DNA of 64,000 nt. Origin: DASQGA01 sp963722715. Its GTDB lineage: Bacteria > Actinomycetota > Thermoleophilia > Gaiellales > Gaiellaceae. Below the pieces are notes generated by a model. It did no database searches. It saw only the letters and a program-made list of their open reading frames with translations, and had not been told where the DNA came from. The stretch spans positions 1-64,000 of the forward strand of contig CAVROA010000005.1 in the NCBI GenBank assembly GCA_963722715.1. The letters run 5' to 3'. Below, in pieces: positions 27,192 through 36,124 of this stretch. How positions within the stretch are numbered: the stretch's first letter is position 1; each line of letters opens with the position of its first letter. The position numbers and the translations under genes were made by a program.

Positions 27192-28349
27192 ATGCGTTCC
27201 CTTGTCCCGACAACCCTCGCCGCGCTCGCCCTCGGCCTCGCGGCGGCCGGCTGCGGAGCGGGGGCCGACTCCGATTCCGCGTCGACCACGCAGGCGATCC
27301 CCGCACAGGCGACCGCCACAGCGACCCAGGCCGCCGGCCCCGAGCTCGCCGACATGGTCGAGGACGTGCTCCCCTCGCTGGTTAACGTGCGCGTCCAGAA
27401 GGGCGGCGCGGGCGGGCTCCTCGAAGACCTGCTCGGCGGCGGCGGGGAGGGCCAGGGCTCCGGCGTCATCATCGACCCGAAGGGGATCATCCTCACCAAC
27501 AACCACGTCGTTCAGGACGCCGAGAGCGTCGAGATCGTCCTCACCGACGAGCGCAAGTTCCCTGGGCGCGTGCTCGGCACCGCCCCCGACAACGACCTCG
27601 CCGTGGTATGTATCGACGAAAGCGGCCTCGATCCGGTGGTGATCGGCTCCTCGGCCGACCTCCGGCTCGGCGACGACGCCATCGCGCTCGGCTACCCGCT
27701 CGGGCTCGGCCCGACCGTCACCAGGGGCATCGTCTCAGGTCTCGGGCGCGAAATCGAGCCGCTCGGCGGCGTGCCGCTCGAGAACCTCATCCAGACGGAT
27801 GCCGCGATCAATCCCGGAAACTCGGGCGGCCCGCTCGTCGACCGCGAGGGGAAGCTGATCGGCATCAACTCGGCCGGCGCTCTGGCGGCGCTCGCCGAGA
27901 ACGTCGGCTTCGCGATCGCGATCGACGGCGCCATGGAGGTCGCGAAGGACATCATCGCCGACAACCCGTCGTGCGGCGCCGGCGGCTCGTCCGAGGAGGA
28001 GGCCTCGCCCGAGGAAGGCGAGCCGACCGATCCGGAGCAGGGCCAGGACGGCGGCTCGGGGCCGGAGCAGACCGCTCCTTCCGAGGAGCCGGGCGCGTGG
28101 CTCGGCGCCGCGGTGGCCGACGGAGACGAGGGCGCGCTCCTGGCCAAGGTCGTTCCGGGCAGCCCGGCCGAGGAGGCGGGGCTCGAGCCCGGCGACGTCG
28201 TGGTCGGCATCGACGGCGAAGCGGTTGCAGGCGCGGAGGACCTCGTCAACGCGGTCGCGGGGCACGAGCCCGGCGACCGGGTGACGCTCGAGCTCGCCGA
28301 CGGGAGCTCCGTCGAGGTCGAGCTCGGCGAACGCCCGCGCGACGGCTAG
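27192..28349 (+). CDS. HtrA/DegP-type lipoprotein serine protease with PDZ domain
   Basis: This 385-aa protein has a lipoprotein signal (LGLAAAGC, Cys about residue 20). The trypsin-like domain has the catalytic His in LTNNHVVQ, Asp in DNDLAVV and Ser in NPGNSGGPL. An acidic Glu/Pro/Gly linker of about 40 residues leads to one PDZ domain (GSPAEEAGLEPGDVVVGIDG). It should act outside the membrane on misfolded envelope proteins. The ATG at 27192 follows TAGGAGGACA. Its position after the MoxR-DUF58-VWA genes suggests a joint envelope-quality module. Confidence 0.92.
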   Translation: MRSLVPTTLAALALGLAAAGCGAGADSDSASTTQAIPAQATATATQAAGPELADMVEDVLPSLVNVRVQKGGAGGLLEDLLGGGGEGQGSGVIIDPKGIILTNNHVVQDAESVEIVLTDERKFPGRVLGTAPDNDLAVVCIDESGLDPVVIGSSADLRLGDDAIALGYPLGLGPTVTRGIVSGLGREIEPLGGVPLENLIQTDAAINPGNSGGPLVDREGKLIGINSAGALAALAENVGFAIAIDGAMEVAKDIIADNPSCGAGGSSEEEASPEEGEPTDPEQGQDGGSGPEQTAPSEEPGAWLGAAVADGDEGALLAKVVPGSPAEEAGLEPGDVVVGIDGEAVAGAEDLVNAVAGHEPGDRVTLELADGSSVEVELGERPRDG

Positions 28350-28501
28350 AGCTAGGCGCCTCTCGAAACTGGTCGAAGATCAGCGGCCGTTCCCGCGCAG
28401 GGTGCGGAGAACGGCGGGGGCACGGGATCGGGCTGGTGCGCCTCCAGGTGGTCGACTCTTCGATCGAAGGAGAAGCCATCCTCTCGTCTAGAGAGCCGCG
28501 G

Positions 28502-28873
28502 CTATCCGGCCAGCAGTCGCTTGACGGCGAGTGCTGCGAGCGACGCCGCCGCGACGAACGCGAGCATGTCGCCTGGGTTCGGGATCCGCTCGAACCGTGC
28601 GGTCTTGTCGTGGACCTCGATGTAGCCGACCGGGCTCACGGATGCTCCCCCGCCGCCTCCGCCGCCTGAGCCTTCGCTCTCGCGTGCGCCTGTACTGGCG
28701 CCGCGGCCGAACCCGAACCGCGCCTTTGCCACCGGGATCACCGTGATCCCGTCGCGTTCGACCGGCTCGCCGAAGACGGCTGAGACGTTCGCGTTGTTTC
28801 CGACCGCCTGGCCGATCCGTTGCAGCAGCTCGTTGGCGAGCGCCGACCCGTCCTGTTTCTCCCTCATCGTCAT
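28502..28873 (-). CDS. GerW/YtfJ-family protein
   Basis: This 123-aa protein has VFGEPVERDGITVIPVAKA, a Gly-rich loop GSGGGGGGGASVSPVGYIEV and a C-terminal hydrophobic helix, which are hallmarks of the YtfJ/GerW family. In spore formers the family is linked to germination, but it also occurs in non-sporulating actinobacteria with unknown role. The ATG at 28873 has AAGGAGG just upstream. Longer upstream starts in the frame lack support. Confidence 0.85.
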   Translation of the reverse strand: MTMREKQDGSALANELLQRIGQAVGNNANVSAVFGEPVERDGITVIPVAKARFGFGRGASTGARESEGSGGGGGGGASVSPVGYIEVHDKTARFERIPNPGDMLAFVAAASLAALAVKRLLAG

Positions 28874-28956
28874 TCTGCCTCCTTGGTCGGCTGGGCCATT
28901 CGTGTCAGTGGGCGCTCGCGAGCGGGAAGCGTTCTCGGCCAACACGGTCTGCGTCA

Positions 28957-29148
28957 TCATCCGGTGGAACTCCGTGGGCAGCAATCCAGCAGCTTCGCCG
29001 GGAGCAGTCGCTCGAGGAGGTCGGAGTACCGACGGTTGCCGTCGCGTCGCGCGAGGCCGAGCACGCCCGTGAGGGTGTACGCCTCGAGCAGCGCGCCGGT
29101 GTTCGTCGGCATCCCGAACCAGTCGGGCGTGCTCCCGCGCTCGCGCTG
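28957..29148 (-). pseudogene. C-terminal gene remnant, YcaQ-like winged-helix fragment
   Basis: One minus frame reads TPDWFGMPTNTGALLEAY, then TLTGVLGLARRDGNRRYSD and LLERLLPAKLL before a TGA. This layout resembles the C-terminal winged-helix part of YcaQ-type crosslink-repair DNA glycosylases. No upstream part of such a protein is present; instead a tRNA-Ala fragment lies about 100 bp away. It is probably a fragment left after a rearrangement. The family call is tentative. Confidence 0.4.
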
Positions 29149-29242
29149 TCAGGCGCAGAAATGTTGTGGGAGATGTTGCGGCCCTCCAGGCGCTCTTTCG
29201 AAAAGTGCCGTAAACAGAGGGTTTCTCGTTCGGAAGAGCGAG

Positions 29243-29287
<45 letters not shown>

Positions 29288-29290
29288 TTA

Positions 29291-29656
29291 CTACGCTGGT
29301 GGCTCGGTCTTGCTCGACTCCGCCGGCAGGCCATAGCGGGTCACCACCCGGTCGTAATTGAGCCGCAGCAGCTGGATCACGTCGCGGACGTCAGTCTCGT
29401 CCTCGATCCTGCGCGCGGCCGGCCCTCGCTTACCGGGGAAGACGGGGTGGTGCGCCACCCGACCCTGATTGAAGAGGTCGGCCCAAACCGCCTTCGGGAA
29501 GAAGAAGTGGGCGGCGCGGTCGCCGTGCAGGTGACCGATCTCCCGCCGGCCCACTTTGAAGGAGAACTCGCCACGCCGGCCCGCGCCTGCCTCTACGCCT
29601 GGCCACGAGGTGACCTCCTCGGTGATTTGCTCGCTTGCTGTTCGAGGCTCGGTCAT
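29291..29656 (-). CDS. DUF5519 / luciferase-like domain protein
   Basis: This 121-aa protein contains WPGVEAGAGRRGEFSFKVG, then REIGHLHGD, and HHPVFPGKRGPAARRIEDE with a C-terminal RLNYDRV helix. This layout matches the DUF5519 family (annotated luciferase domain-containing), whose function is unknown. No signal or membrane segment is present. It stands alone with its 3' end against the tRNA-Ala fragment. Confidence 0.75.
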   Translation of the reverse strand: MTEPRTASEQITEEVTSWPGVEAGAGRRGEFSFKVGRREIGHLHGDRAAHFFFPKAVWADLFNQGRVAHHPVFPGKRGPAARRIEDETDVRDVIQLLRLNYDRVVTRYGLPAESSKTEPPA

Positions 29657-29853
29657 GGGTCGCTCCTTGGATGCCCGAGACTTGGTTCAACCATGATGCA
29701 TCAACGATTGAGCGGCTTCGATCCTGACCCGAGCGTCTCGATCCGCCATCGATGAGTTCTGCTGCTTCAGGAGTCTGTACTAGAAGAGACCGTCACAAGG
29801 AAGGCTCTGCTCGCGCGCGCGAGCATCTGCAAACGGCGACCGAATGGAGCGAC

Positions 29854-30237
29854 ATGTTCAAAGACACCAAGGCGTTCAGCAGTTTTTCAGTAGATGACTT
29901 GCAGGAAGCAAAACAGTTCTATGGCCAAACCCTCGGCCTCGATGTCGACGAGACCCCTGAAGGGTTGGTGTTACATATCGCCGGCGGCTCCTACGTATTC
30001 ATCTATCCCTCGGACACGTACACGGCGCCGAAGCACACTGTCCTCAACTTTCCGGTCGGCGATATCGAAGAGGCGGTGGACGAGCTTGCCAAGCGAGGCG
30101 TTCGTATGGAGCACTACGACACGCCTGGCATCAAGACCGACGAGAAGGGCATTTTCAGAGGCGACTCCGGCCCGAGAGCTATTGCGTGGTTCAAGGACCC
30201 CGCCGGCCATGTTCTCTCGGTGCTGCAAGAGACGTAG
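29854..30237 (+). CDS. VOC-family (glyoxalase-like) protein
   Basis: This 127-aa protein shows the VOC beta-alpha-beta-beta-beta fold: FSVDDLQEAKQFYGQTLGLD, then an HIAGGSYVFIYPS strand block, and FKDPAGHVLSVLQ at the end. Family members include glyoxalases, dioxygenases and antibiotic-binding proteins. The substrate cannot be read from sequence. The ATG at 29854 is preferred over upstream codons because it gives a normal N-terminus. Codon use looks less GC-biased than its neighbours, a weak hint of acquisition. Confidence 0.85.
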   Translation: MFKDTKAFSSFSVDDLQEAKQFYGQTLGLDVDETPEGLVLHIAGGSYVFIYPSDTYTAPKHTVLNFPVGDIEEAVDELAKRGVRMEHYDTPGIKTDEKGIFRGDSGPRAIAWFKDPAGHVLSVLQET

Positions 30238-30324
30238 CCTGCTCACCTTCAGGTCTGAAGCGCCGCAGGGCCTGGGCTGGGCGCGCCTGCCCCGGCTCGC
30301 GAAGCGGACGATCGCCGAGTAGGC

Positions 30325-30606
30325 TCAGGCTCGTGTGTTGTCGAGGTGCTGCAAGAGCTCATGGGCAGCGAGCTCGACCTCTTTGTGTCTCCACTCGGCG
30401 GCCCGATACTGACACGCGATTAGGCCCATTCGATGGACGCGTCGGAAGTCCCCATAGACGAATGCGTATCGGGCCTTGGTCTCGTCGTTGGCACCCTCGG
30501 TCAGTCCCAGATGCCATGCGGCGTAGTCATCCCATGAATGCGACTCCAGAAAGGAATTTTCGTCGTCGGCGCTCGGTTGGGCGTCGCTCCACTCGCCTTC
30601 GAGCAC
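30325..30606 (-). CDS. Conserved hypothetical protein, 5' end uncertain
   Basis: This protein of about 93 aa is rich in aromatic and charged residues (SWDDYAAWHLGLTEGANDET, then RYAFVYGDFRRVHRMG). The same frame remains open upstream of the GTG at 30606, as AIASYTLNQRAVTQARRLID followed by AHQYV, and that stretch looks protein-like. It contains no ATG, GTG or TTG before the in-frame TGA. The gene has therefore probably lost its start or carries an indel. The break is within 100 bp of a tRNA-Ala fragment. I recognise it as a conserved unnamed family only loosely. Confidence 0.55.
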   Translation of the reverse strand: MLEGEWSDAQPSADDENSFLESHSWDDYAAWHLGLTEGANDETKARYAFVYGDFRRVHRMGLIACQYRAAEWRHKEVELAAHELLQHLDNTRA

Positions 30607-30744
30607 GTACTGGTGTGCGTCGATGAGTCGTCTCGCCTGTGTTACGGCGCGCTGATTGAGTGTGTAAGAGGCGATGGCGTCATTCTGACGAGTCGTGACC
30701 GCCGTTCAGACGTACCACGAAGCCAATCGTCGACACTCCTCTGT

Positions 30745-30762
30745 ATCGCACCCAGGAGGTCG
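30745..30762 (+). repeat. Short tRNA-Ala fragment (anticodon arm)
   Basis: Eighteen bases are identical to tRNA-Ala from the anticodon loop into the variable region. A shortened and mutated T-arm-like stretch follows to about 30772. It is the most degraded of the four fragments. Confidence 0.7.
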
Positions 30763-30803
30763 TCGGAGCCCGATCGGCCGCCCTCGATGCAGATGGAGAT
30801 GTG

Positions 30804-30842
30804 AGGCCCCGTAGGCCCGCAGGGCGGGCGCCGACGGGGCCT
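30804..30842 (-). terminator. Strong nested hairpin terminator
   Basis: AGGCCCCGT (30804-30812) pairs perfectly with ACGGGGCCT (30834-30842). An inner GCCCGC/GCGGGC stem lies between them. It sits just beyond the stop of the minus-strand VOC gene at 30855. Confidence 0.75.
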
Positions 30843-30854
30843 ACCTCCGGAGTC

Positions 30855-31325
30855 TCAGCTGCTCATTGAGGCCATGGCCGCTTTCGCGCGCTCGGCCATC
30901 TCCTCTGGCGGGACGTCCTCGACGTGCGTCGCGATCGACCAGAGATGGCCGAACGGATCCTGGACGGAGCCGAAGCGGTCGCCCCAGAACTGGTCGGCGA
31001 CCTCCATCGTGATCGTCGAACCCGTGTCGACAGCCTGTTTCACGACCGCGTCGACATCCTCGACGTAAAGGAAGATGCTCGCGCTCGTGCCGCCCAGCTC
31101 CTTCGGCGACCTCGTGGTCGCTTGCGGGAACGGATCGGAAAGCATCACCAGGGAGTCGCCGATCTCGAGCTCCGCATGCCCGATCCTGCCCTCCGGCGCC
31201 TCCATGCGCACGCGCTCCTTCGCGCCGAACGCCTTCTTGTAGTACTCGATCGCCTCGGCCGCGTCGTCGACGGCCAGGTACGGGGTGACGGTGTGGTACC
31301 CCTCCGGAATTGGCTTCACTGCCAT
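30855..31325 (-). CDS. VOC-family PhnB/YdhR-like protein
   Basis: This protein of about 156 aa starts MAVKPIPEGYHTVTPYLAV, with EAIEYYKKAFGAKE, EIGDSLVMLSD, SIFLYVEDVDAVV and FGSVQDPFGHLW. These are the usual blocks of the PhnB-like VOC subfamily. The ATG at 31325 has AAAGGAGGAG upstream and is preferred to the longer open frame from 31391. It is divergent from a WYL-type regulator across about 100 bp, an arrangement common for this pair, so the regulator may control it. Confidence 0.88.
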   Translation of the reverse strand: MAVKPIPEGYHTVTPYLAVDDAAEAIEYYKKAFGAKERVRMEAPEGRIGHAELEIGDSLVMLSDPFPQATTRSPKELGGTSASIFLYVEDVDAVVKQAVDTGSTITMEVADQFWGDRFGSVQDPFGHLWSIATHVEDVPPEEMAERAKAAMASMSS

Positions 31326-31423
31326 GGGTTCTCCTCCTTTTCGTGGGGGCGACACGTCGTTCTGCGCGACCCTAGCGGTCATTCCCGCCACCTTCTGTCG
31401 TGTTCCTGAAATAGGCTCGGATC

Positions 31424-32350
31424 GTGCGCGCTAGCCGTCTCGTCTCGTTTCTGCTCGTGCTCCAGACACGGGGGCAGCTGACTGCCGCGGAGCTCGCCGA
31501 GCGACTCGAGGTTTCCGAGCGAACGGTGCAGCGCGACGCACAGGCACTCGGGGCGGCCGGCGTCCCGATCGTGTCGGTCCGGGGACCGGCAGGCGGCTAC
31601 CGCCTCGAGCGCGGCTACCGGACGAAGCTGACCGGGCTCGACGCGGGAGAGGCGGAGGCGCTATTCGTCGGGCCCGCAGCCGAGCTCGGGCTCGGCCGCG
31701 AGCTGGCCGCGGCTCGGCTGAAGCTTCTTGCCTCCCTGCCTGCGGAGCTGCAGGAGCGCGCCGGCCGCGCCGAACGGCTCTTCCATGTCGACACGCATGG
31801 TTGGTTTCGCGAAGAGGACCGAGTCCCACATTTGCCGGTGATCGCGGGAGCGCTTTGGCGCGGCCGGCGCCTCGACATTCGCTATCGCGAGGGCTCGGCC
31901 GTGGTCTCGCGCCGCCTCGACCCGCTCGGCCTCATCCTCAAGGCTGGCGTCTGGTACTTGCTCGCGCAGCGCCGAGGGGAGGAGCGCGTCTACCGGGTGT
32001 CGCGGATCGCCTCCGCCAGGGAACGTGCGGAACCCGGCACTCGCTCCCCGGACTTCGATCTCGCCGCCGCGTGGGTGCGTCGCTCGGAGGCTTTTGAGCG
32101 GAGCCGCAGGCAGATTGAGGTCACGGTGCGGGTCCCCCGCAGCCAGGTCCGTTACCTCCGCGCGACCCGCGTCGTCGAGGACGGGGAGCGGCCGATCGTG
32201 GTTGCGCAGTTCGACGGATTCGACCATGCCTGCCACAGCCTGCTCGCGTACGGCGCCCAGGCCGAGGTGCTCGCTCCGCGAGCGCTACGCGAGCGGATCG
32301 CGGCTGTGGCCGCGGAGACCGTTGCCCTCTACGCCGCCGGCACCTCGTAG
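31424..32350 (+). CDS. YafY-type HTH/WYL transcriptional regulator
   Basis: This 308-aa protein has an N-terminal winged HTH (LVSFLLVLQTRGQLTAAELA, then ERLEVSERTVQRD), a GPAGGYRLERGY wing and a WYL domain. The WYL core residues appear as LILKAGVWYLLAQR and YRVSRIASA. WYL regulators sense nucleic-acid or small ligands. GTG at 31424 is the start. It is divergent from the PhnB-like VOC gene, which is its most likely target. Confidence 0.9.
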   Translation: MRASRLVSFLLVLQTRGQLTAAELAERLEVSERTVQRDAQALGAAGVPIVSVRGPAGGYRLERGYRTKLTGLDAGEAEALFVGPAAELGLGRELAAARLKLLASLPAELQERAGRAERLFHVDTHGWFREEDRVPHLPVIAGALWRGRRLDIRYREGSAVVSRRLDPLGLILKAGVWYLLAQRRGEERVYRVSRIASARERAEPGTRSPDFDLAAAWVRRSEAFERSRRQIEVTVRVPRSQVRYLRATRVVEDGERPIVVAQFDGFDHACHSLLAYGAQAEVLAPRALRERIAAVAAETVALYAAGTS

Positions 32351-32462
32351 AACACGAAGACGGGACAACGCCCTGAGTGCGTCCGGTAGAGAGGCGGTGG
32401 CAAAGGGAGTAATTTTCGCGACGAAGCAGTCTGCAGCCAGGCGGGCTGCGGAAAGGAGAGGC

Positions 32463-32741
32463 ATGCGGCTTCGAATCCTCATCGTCTCGGTCATCGCTGT
32501 AGCGGCTTTGGCAGTTCCTGCGGTTGCGATGGCGAGCGCTCCGGCAAACGCGAACTGCTGGGGAGTGGTGACGTCCCAGTTCGCAAGCACAGCGCCGGGT
32601 GCGGTCGGGGCGCACTCGTCAAATCCGCCGACTCTCGACCTGTTCCCGAACCGGCCCGGCCGCTCGGGCCTGGGAGAGATCGTGCAGGTGCTCGACCTCG
32701 GCCATGTCAGCGCTCTCGGCACGTTTCTTGGCCGGGGTTGA
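32463..32741 (+). CDS. Small secreted protein, function unknown
   Basis: This 92-aa protein has a signal peptide (about residues 1-27, ending AVAMASA) and a short mature region with one Cys (NANCWGVVTSQFAS). AAAGGAGAGG precedes the ATG at 32463. The mature sequence CWGVVTSQ...GAVGAHSS recalls small exported actinobacterial proteins of unknown role. Confidence 0.65.
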   Translation: MRLRILIVSVIAVAALAVPAVAMASAPANANCWGVVTSQFASTAPGAVGAHSSNPPTLDLFPNRPGRSGLGEIVQVLDLGHVSALGTFLGRG

Positions 32742-32816
32742 TGGCGTGCCCGCCACCTCCTGCCCATAGCGGCTGCTATTCCATCCGCTCCTCGACCCCG
32801 CGTCCGCGCCTCGACG

Positions 32817-35800
32817 TCAGACCATCCCGCGCGTCTCCTCGGTGTGTCGGTCGAGTCCCATCGCGTCGAAGCGAGCGATCGCCCTCGCGACGAGCTCGGC
32901 GTCCTCGCGAACGAGTCCCAGCGCGCGGAGCGCGAACGGCTCGAGAAACGTATCCGGCCGCAGAAGCGGGAGCGCTTCGTTCTCGACACCCTTCCGATCT
33001 CCAAGGGCGGCGAGGGCATCGAGCCGAGTCGATCGGCCTGCTACCTCGGCGAAGTACATCGCCTCGGGCAACTCGGCGAGAAGCCGCTCGACCCGGTCCA
33101 GCTCGCCGCGAATGAGCGCGAGGCGTATCCGCGGCGCTTCGTTCGTGAGTCCGTACCCTTCGATCCCCATGGCGTCGGCCTCCGCCTCGAGGCGTCTGGC
33201 CTCCGCGTCGTCCCCTGCGTAGGCGCTCGCGACGGCGCAGACGAGCAGGGAGCGGACGTTGAACTGACACGGTGTTGCGGCGTTGTCGGCAATCGTCTGC
33301 TCCGCCTGCGTCGCTAGCGCGCGTACGGAGTCCCAGTGCGCCTCGAGCTCCTCGACCATCAAATACATGCTGATCCCGTGGACGGCGTGGTGCGAGCTGA
33401 GCTCCCGCGATAGCTCGTCGAGAAGACGCGCATGCCGGCGCGCTTCGTCCATTCGGCCGGCACCCAGGTTTGTGCAGACGGCGTACCAGTGCGAGTGGAC
33501 GCGAGCTTCGGGATCGGTCGAGTCCGCCAAAAGGTCAAAACGCTGAAGGACCAGAGCGTGTGCTTCCTCGTACCGGCCCTCCATGAGGGCCAGCTCGGCC
33601 CGGACGCTCACCGCCTCAGACCGGAGATAGGCGTCTCCGAGCCGCTTGGCAAGCTCACTCGCCTCCAGTGCCGGTTCGGCTCCCCGTGCTGGATCGAATT
33701 CGGCGAGGGCCAAAAGCGCGCTAACGCGGGCAGGAGTCCCGGGGTCGGAAAGCTCGAGTGCTCGCTCGACCCAGCTCTTGACGAGCGACGGATCCGGCCG
33801 CTGCTTCCACATTGCGGGACGCGCCGTTGTCTCATAGGCGAGCGCGCTGTAGAGGTCGGCCTGGGCTCCCCGGTCGGAGGAAAGCGCGATCGCTTCCTGC
33901 ATCGCTGTCCAGAACGCCTCGCCGTCGAACTTGAGCATGTTCGCGCGTCCGATCTTTTCCCAAAGGTCGGCCAGCCCCGGCTCGCTCACTTCGAGCTCTC
34001 GCGCGCGCTCGAGCAGTGCGAGCGCATCGTCGATCGCGTAGCGACCGACGGCTAGGTCAGCGGCACGTCGAAGCCAGAAGAGCGCCTTCGCGCGAAGGCG
34101 ACCTAGCTCGTCCTCAGCACCGGCCCACGCCAGGTCGGTGACCTCACTCCGTACCGCCTCGGCGTAGTGATGCGCAAGGAGAGAAGCATGCTCGTCGCGC
34201 GACTCGCCGATGCGCTCGAGCCAATCGGCGAACGAGGCGTGCAGATGCGCCCGTTTGGCCTTCGGAAGGCTGCCGTAGGCAACTTCCCGGGTGAGTGCGT
34301 GCTTGATCACGTACTCGCGCTCGCCGGCCATCGACGACCCGGAGCGAGAGCGGATGAAGTCGCGCTCCTCCAGCAGTCTGAGGTCGGGCTCGAGGCCTTC
34401 GAGCAGCTCGTACACCGGTCCCGACCAGAAAACGCGCCCGATCACCGAGGCCGCCTGGAGCGCGGCCTTGTCGGCCGGCTGGAGGAGATCGATGCGAGCG
34501 GCAAGTACCGCCTGAACCGTGTCCGGTACCACGAAGCCGGCGGGCAGTTCCTGTGCCGTCCAGCTTCCGTTGGCACGCTCGAGCACGCCTTGGTCGATTA
34601 GCGTGCCGACGAGCTCCTCGACGAAAAAGGGGTTGCCCTCGGCTCGTTCGACCACCACGTCGCGAAGGACCGGGGGCAATTCGGCAGCGAGGAGTTGCTC
34701 GAGCATTTGCGCGGTGTCGGTGGGAGTGAGCGCCTCGAGCCAGATGTGCGAGACGTTCGCTCGTCTACCCCGCGTCGAACGACGCTCGGCGAGGTCGGGA
34801 CGCGCAGTAGCGAGGAGCAGCAAGGGGCCTTCGACGGTGCGGACGAGCCGGTCAAGGAGATCGAGCAGCGGCTCCTCCGCCCAATGGAGATCCTCGACCA
34901 GCACGACCAGAGGTCGTTCGGCGGCGAGTTCCCTGAGCAGCTCGACCCAGGCCTCTTCGAGGCGCTCGCGAGCGGCCAGCGGATGGAGATCTTCGGCGAC
35001 GTCGAGGCCGAGCGTGAGGGCGAGAATCTCCCGGTCGCCCAGCCGGCGAACAAGGGTTTCAGGCGGGTCGCTCTCAAGAATCGCAAACTGCTCCTTGAGC
35101 ACCTCGCCGAACGGCCAGTAGGTGATGCCGTGCCCGTAGGACAGACAGCGGCCTGTTCTGCGCAGCGGCTGCGGCGATTCGGCGCCCAGCCACTCCCAGA
35201 ACTCACGCGCAAGCCGCGTCTTGCCGACGCCGGCGTCGCCAATGACCATGAAGAGCTCCGGCTCTTCGCGACCGACAACGCGCCGATAGGCGGCTTGGAG
35301 CAGCTCGAGCTCGTCCTCCCGCCCCACGAATGTGCGCTGGAGGCCACCCACCCCTCGCGGGCGCATGAGCGAGAGAGGGCGAACGAGCCTCCGACAGGCG
35401 ACGCCGCCTTCCTTGCCCTTGGCCTCGACCGTCATCGGTTCCGCGAGCTCGAAAGCGCCGCGAGCGGTGGCGGCTGTTCGCTCGCCGACGAGGATCTCGC
35501 CCGGCGCGGCGGCCTGCTCGAGACGGGCAGCAACGTTCACCGCGTCGCCGGTCACGAAGGCGCTTCCCTCGCGCGCGCGGCCGACGGCGACCTCTCCGGT
35601 GTTGACGCCGATCCGTAGCGCGAGTGTGTCCCCGAAGAGTTCCTCCAGGCGCCGCCGAAGCCCGAGGGCGGCGTGAAGCGCCCGCTCCGCATGGTCTTCC
35701 TGTGCGGCAGGGACTCCGAAGGCGGCCATGACTGCGTCTCCGACGAACTTCTCGAGCGTGCCGCCGGCGTCCTCGATTTCGGCCGCCATCCCTTCGTAGA

Positions 35801-35996
35801 AACGCTCGAGAAGCATTCGCGTCCGCTCCGGATCCTGCGAATCCCCGAGCTCCGTCGATCCCACGAGGTCGGCGAAGAGCACGGTCGCAACCTTGCGCTC
35901 GTCGCTCGCGCTCTCCTCGACGAGCGGAGCGCCACAGGTGCCGCAGAAACGGAAACCCTCTGGGTTCGCCTGGCTGCAGCGACGGCAGACGGGCAT
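32817..35996 (-). CDS. Class III adenylate/guanylate cyclase domain fused to AAA/STAND ATPase and TPR
   Basis: This 1059-aa protein has an N-terminal zinc ribbon (CRRCSQ...FCGTCG, residues 4-24). The cyclase homology domain (about 35-200) has VLFADLVGST with metal Asp, EKFVGDAVMAAFG and GDAVNVAARL. An ATPase follows, with Walker A IGDAGVGKTRLA near residue 250 and Walker B VVLVEDLHWAEEP. The C-terminal half is helical and TPR-like. This architecture is widespread in actinobacteria and is thought to link nucleotide signalling to a STAND-type switch. No membrane segments. It is monocistronic. Whether it makes cAMP is not established by sequence. Confidence 0.88.
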   Translation of the reverse strand: MPVCRRCSQANPEGFRFCGTCGAPLVEESASDERKVATVLFADLVGSTELGDSQDPERTRMLLERFYEGMAAEIEDAGGTLEKFVGDAVMAAFGVPAAQEDHAERALHAALGLRRRLEELFGDTLALRIGVNTGEVAVGRAREGSAFVTGDAVNVAARLEQAAAPGEILVGERTAATARGAFELAEPMTVEAKGKEGGVACRRLVRPLSLMRPRGVGGLQRTFVGREDELELLQAAYRRVVGREEPELFMVIGDAGVGKTRLAREFWEWLGAESPQPLRRTGRCLSYGHGITYWPFGEVLKEQFAILESDPPETLVRRLGDREILALTLGLDVAEDLHPLAARERLEEAWVELLRELAAERPLVVLVEDLHWAEEPLLDLLDRLVRTVEGPLLLLATARPDLAERRSTRGRRANVSHIWLEALTPTDTAQMLEQLLAAELPPVLRDVVVERAEGNPFFVEELVGTLIDQGVLERANGSWTAQELPAGFVVPDTVQAVLAARIDLLQPADKAALQAASVIGRVFWSGPVYELLEGLEPDLRLLEERDFIRSRSGSSMAGEREYVIKHALTREVAYGSLPKAKRAHLHASFADWLERIGESRDEHASLLAHHYAEAVRSEVTDLAWAGAEDELGRLRAKALFWLRRAADLAVGRYAIDDALALLERARELEVSEPGLADLWEKIGRANMLKFDGEAFWTAMQEAIALSSDRGAQADLYSALAYETTARPAMWKQRPDPSLVKSWVERALELSDPGTPARVSALLALAEFDPARGAEPALEASELAKRLGDAYLRSEAVSVRAELALMEGRYEEAHALVLQRFDLLADSTDPEARVHSHWYAVCTNLGAGRMDEARRHARLLDELSRELSSHHAVHGISMYLMVEELEAHWDSVRALATQAEQTIADNAATPCQFNVRSLLVCAVASAYAGDDAEARRLEAEADAMGIEGYGLTNEAPRIRLALIRGELDRVERLLAELPEAMYFAEVAGRSTRLDALAALGDRKGVENEALPLLRPDTFLEPFALRALGLVREDAELVARAIARFDAMGLDRHTEETRGMV

Positions 35997-36124
35997 GCAT
36001 GAAGAGTACGCCGGTGGTGATCGCCCTTCTAGTGCGGCACTCTCGGGAGGGAAGCGGCCGCCGCTGCATCCCGCTAGTCGCGAGGAGTCTGCCCGCTCCG
36101 TGTCATGCGTCCGAGGAGCTACAC

